DNA of 42,212 bases from a virus, in IMG/VR virus record IMGVR_UViG_3300037847_004997, positions 1-42,212 of that record; one strand, 5' to 3'. The notes beneath the pieces were generated by a model. That model saw nothing but the letters and a program-made list of their open reading frames with translations, made no database searches and was not told where the DNA came from. The first letter of the stretch is position 1. Every line of letters starts with the position of its first letter. The position numbers and the translations under genes were made by a program. This document shows, one piece after another, positions 40,701 through 42,212 of this stretch.

Positions 40701-42099
40701 CGCTAATTCTAGCTATTCTATAATATTGATTACTAGAGGATGTTGTATTTTGTATAGCTCTCCATGTATAAAATTTATTGTTGCCGTCAGTTGAAAAGCC
40801 TTCAGTACCTTTTATAATCCCAGTTACATTTAAATCGTTTGTCATGGTATCACCAGCAACATTAACATATCTACCATCCAAGTCTACAGAGCCTAAAGAT
40901 GTTACATGACCATAACCATCTAATGTTACATCTTGTATAACTGTACCGTTGCTATTATTAACAGAAGCTTGACTTGATGTATCATCATGAGATATACTAA
41001 TTGTTGCATTGGCGCTTTGATTTGCAGTAAACGTACCACTACCGCCTAATGCGCCAGTTCCTTGTACTGTAAGAGTTCCATTATTAACTGTAGGAATACT
41101 TAAACTTTTTGAAGCTAAAGCAGTAACGTGTCCATATGTATCTAATGTAACATCTTGAATAACTGTGTTTCCAGAGTTGTTAACAGAAGCGGCACTACTA
41201 GTATCATGGTGACCTATTGTTATACTGTTTGTGCCTGAATTAACTGTTATAGCTCCAGCTGCTCCACCTATGTTAAAAAGACTAAAATTAGTTCCACCAG
41301 CGGCTAATCTAACTATAGCTTGGTTTGTACTACTATTAACAACAAAATCTAAATTATCTTCAGTTAAAACTAAACTATTTAAACTAGTATTACCGCTACC
41401 ACCCCATCTCAAATCAGATGATGAGTCACATCCTAAAAACCCTTCAGATGTTGAGCTTCCATCATCAGCATGAAGTAGTAAATTAACTTGTCTAGTAGAC
41501 GCGCTTGTTCTTTTAACGTGCAGAGGTGTTGCTATATCACCAGGTGTAATTTCTAAATAACTACCACCAAATAAAAGACCAGCCTCAGCGTTAAGACCAC
41601 CTATGCCAGTTGCCGTAACAACTCTATTGTTAACACCGTTAGTCATGGTTACACCACCTGAACCACTATTGTCGGTAAATGTGTCTGAAATTGTTCCGCC
41701 GTCTCTTTGTGTGAGTGTTATAGTTTTAGTTGTAGTGCCTGTGATAGAAATACCAGTTATATGATTATCATATGCTTGTTTCCAGTTAGTAGATGAACCA
41801 TGACTAGACGTTGATATTGTCCCTGAAAACGTACAATTACCATCTGCTGTGAAGGTAAGCATGTCCACAGGACTACCTAAGTTTTCTGATTTAAATATTA
41901 ATTTATTATTATTGCCAGAACCAGTACCAGAATAGTACATTCTATAGCCATAACCAGAACCATCACCTCTATTACCTATATATATAGCCGCATCACTACT
42001 AGCTAAACCATCTCCACCTATATGAATTTTATCAGTGGATTGAGGAGCAGCATTACTGCCTATTTTTAGGTGAAGGTCGTTTAATACCTTTATAGACAT
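37771..42099 (-). CDS. Tail fibre with S74 intramolecular chaperone
   Basis: A 1442-residue fibre. Most of it is Gly/Ser/Thr/Asn-rich beta repeats (see 38530-41100). The C-terminal 96 residues form a peptidase S74 chaperone domain: SDIRVKKDIETIPDALDKV from Ser1347, MMGVIAQEVEEVIPEVV, AVAYGNMVGVLIEAVKEL and a closing coiled coil. Ser1347 and Lys1352 have the S-x4-K spacing of the catalytic pair in endosialidase chaperones, so the domain should help trimerise the fibre and then cut itself off. A receptor-binding role is expected. The start at 42099 (MSIKVLNDLHLKIGSN) lies 16 bases after the end of the neighbouring gene. The repeats differ in DNA more than in protein. Confidence 0.85.
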   Translation of the reverse strand: MSIKVLNDLHLKIGSNAAPQSTDKIHIGGDGLASSDAAIYIGNRGDGSGYGYRMYYSGTGSGNNNKLIFKSENLGSPVDMLTFTADGNCTFSGTISTSSHGSSTNWKQAYDNHITGISITGTTTKTITLTQRDGGTISDTFTDNSGSGGVTMTNGVNNRVVTATGIGGLNAEAGLLFGGSYLEITPGDIATPLHVKRTSASTRQVNLLLHADDGSSTSEGFLGCDSSSDLRWGGSGNTSLNSLVLTEDNLDFVVNSSTNQAIVRLAAGGTNFSLFNIGGAAGAITVNSGTNSITIGHHDTSSAASVNNSGNTVIQDVTLDTYGHVTALASKSLSIPTVNNGTLTVQGTGALGGSGTFTANQSANATISISHDDTSSQASVNNSNGTVIQDVTLDGYGHVTSLGSVDLDGRYVNVAGDTMTNDLNVTGIIKGTEGFSTDGNNKFYTWRAIQNTTSSSNQYYRIARISGSQSSRFIIEIAGRSTSYGDNALPAFGKIVGQLNNDNNYDIVYYNASATDEVVDEVGQVDVGTSATDIYVRVGQFAELTATAHISDGSISPYDSNSGSTSAPTGYVQATEYKLWNTGNDGSGSGLDADTLDGQHASAFLTAHPNISAASSSNNSGNTFIQDITLDSNGHVTGLATGSASGFLTSESDTLATVTGRGASTSTSTTFSGGLVASGGISGLTLTNGISGSNFNISGVNQLSINDPGEGIVFGGGSSGNITLTVVDDASDNILRVSGTGATLQVGTNRVLTTADEGSGNGLDADTLDGNHASAFLTAHPNISAASSSNNSGRTYIQDITLDSNGHVTGIATATETVTAPTVNNGTLTVQGTGALGGSGTFTANQSGNTTISISHDDTSSQSSINNSSGTVIQDVTLDGYGHVTSLGSVNLDGRYYTESEMQTFFDRGYIESHSASNLAVGWYTIATNTGDRALGEFQIWDTASGDHQSVLFNASHHFGTNSSNDITVLANSRYSGTNFRYIRIKENSTYDGAALQVYVDATSNAVYVAIVGGNAQQSGWVIKDWVADATDPGDVSSWSSFSESCRVDLDNVINGGMISTGEMYLGGTTTQYKAFHDNYHPNADKLTTARTIAGTSFDGTANISISYNNLTNKPTIPTVNNGTLTVQGTGALGGSGTFTANQSSNTTISISHDDTSSQSSVNNSGNTVIQDVTLDGYGHVTGLTSKTLSIPSALTESSSGNRYGVNAFIGSDGVMEVGRYIDFHTSDGSTSDYAHRLTVTGSTLYHSAGISGTSASFSSTCDFNATTRFNFSSGNRGSQFETASDAIQTLRCDSDRFRFYMGSERFTITNTGRVGINDSTPDYTLDVSGNVSNTSIYASHDIVAYSDIRVKKDIETIPDALDKVNKLRGVTYKRTDEGSTDKTMMGVIAQEVEEVIPEVVTTKESDGHKAVAYGNMVGVLIEAVKELTEKVRILEEKLKDK
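38530..41100 (-). repeat. Repeated modules in the tail fibre gene
   Basis: Three copies of a module starting VNNGTLTVQGTGALGGSGTF begin at about residues 338, 823 and 1120 (near 41088, 39633 and 38742). Each continues with TISISHDDTSSQ and VIQDVTLDGYGHVT. A shorter relative starts before the first. A second module, LDADTLDG[QN]HASAFLTAHP, with ITLDSNGHVTG, occurs at about residues 590 and 763. The protein copies are nearly identical, but the DNA differs at many third codon positions, so they are old duplications kept by selection. Confidence 0.85.
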
Positions 42100-42115
42100 A
42101 TTATTTAAATTAAAG

Positions 42116-42212
42116 TTACATTACTTTCTGTATCAGGACTCTATAATCATCGTCTGTTACTGAACTAGCAAATGCAACTTTAACTGTGTTATTTGTTGGT
42201 CTTGTGATGTCG
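42116..42212 (-). CDS. C-terminal end of a virion protein (cut by window edge)
   Basis: The last 31 codons of a - strand gene whose start lies beyond the window. The visible end reads DITRPTNNTVKVAFASSVTD, then DDYRVLIQKVM and stop. A D-[IV]-T-R-x-[ST]-N-[NT] ... D-D-Y-[RT]-V-L-I-x-K-V ending is frequent at the C-terminus of fibre or structural proteins in marine phages. It precedes the tail fibre gene with a 16-base gap, so it is probably another virion protein of the same operon. Nothing can be said about the missing part. Confidence 0.6.
   Translation of the reverse strand, partial: DITRPTNNTVKVAFASSVTDDDYRVLIQKVM

Noticed and set aside
1-42212. Terminal direct repeat joining both window ends
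   Set aside because: The first and last hundred or so bases show no shared sequence, and a gene is cut at the right edge, so the window is not a complete genome with visible termini.
1-42212. tRNA genes, integrase, transposase or reverse transcriptase (diversity-generating element)
   Set aside because: No cloverleaf in the gaps, no recombinase or RT motifs in any frame, and the tail-fibre repeats do not show the adenine-biased template/variable pair.

Overview
The window looks like most of the genome of an uncultured, tailed double-stranded DNA phage with podovirus-like structural genes, probably infecting a marine Bacteroidetes (flavobacterial) host. The DNA is AT-rich and almost fully coding. 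A-rich leaders such as AAATAAAATAAA stand in for strong Shine-Dalgarno sites before ATG, and intergenic gaps carry TAnnTTTG boxes, the flavobacterial -7 element. The terminase, portal, nozzle and large virion proteins resemble my memory of those of crAss-like and Cellulophaga-type podoviruses. That placement is an inference from motifs and gene order; no search was run.

Layout. About 1-10255 is an early/replication arm on the + strand; 10256-42212 is a late/structural arm on the - strand. The arms converge tail to tail with no base between the two stop codons. The + arm opens with a cluster of GACGCGAC repeats. It continues with small unknown genes, a recombination module (annealing protein, PD-(D/E)XK exonuclease, SSB-like protein), a DnaA-domain-IV-like protein, a winged-helix replication protein whose linker DNA carries iteron-like repeats next to an AT-rich stretch, and a T7 gp4-like primase-helicase. 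Further on are a 3D/RlpA-like protein, two more PD-(D/E)XK-type nucleases, a MazG-like pyrophosphohydrolase, a calcineurin-like phosphoesterase and several very short ATGA-linked genes. No DNA polymerase, integrase, RNA polymerase, holin or tRNA is recognisable.

The - arm, in order of transcription (right to left), contains: the end of a virion protein cut by the window edge; a 1442-aa tail fibre with an S74 chaperone; two small tail proteins; two small unknown proteins; a tandem GroES-like protein; a possible small terminase; large terminase; portal; acidic scaffold; major capsid protein; a strong terminator; a 259-aa unknown; a second terminator; two head-tail connector candidates; a 1768-aa nozzle/stabilisation protein ending in Ig-like and von Willebrand A domains; a 241-aa protein resembling the detached end of that nozzle; and three proteins of 251, 621 and 2209 aa in the order of the T7 ejection proteins gp14-gp15-gp16.

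Working model: host RNA polymerase reads the left arm first; the annealing protein, exonuclease, SSB, initiator, wHTH protein and helicase replicate and recombine the DNA, with the polymerase supplied by the host or by genes outside the window. The late arm then builds the particle, with expression of the capsid gene set by its terminators. The most unusual points are the VWA-tipped nozzle with its split end, the tandem GroES-like protein, the lambda-O-like candidate origin, the GACGCGAC cluster and the capsid-flanking terminators.
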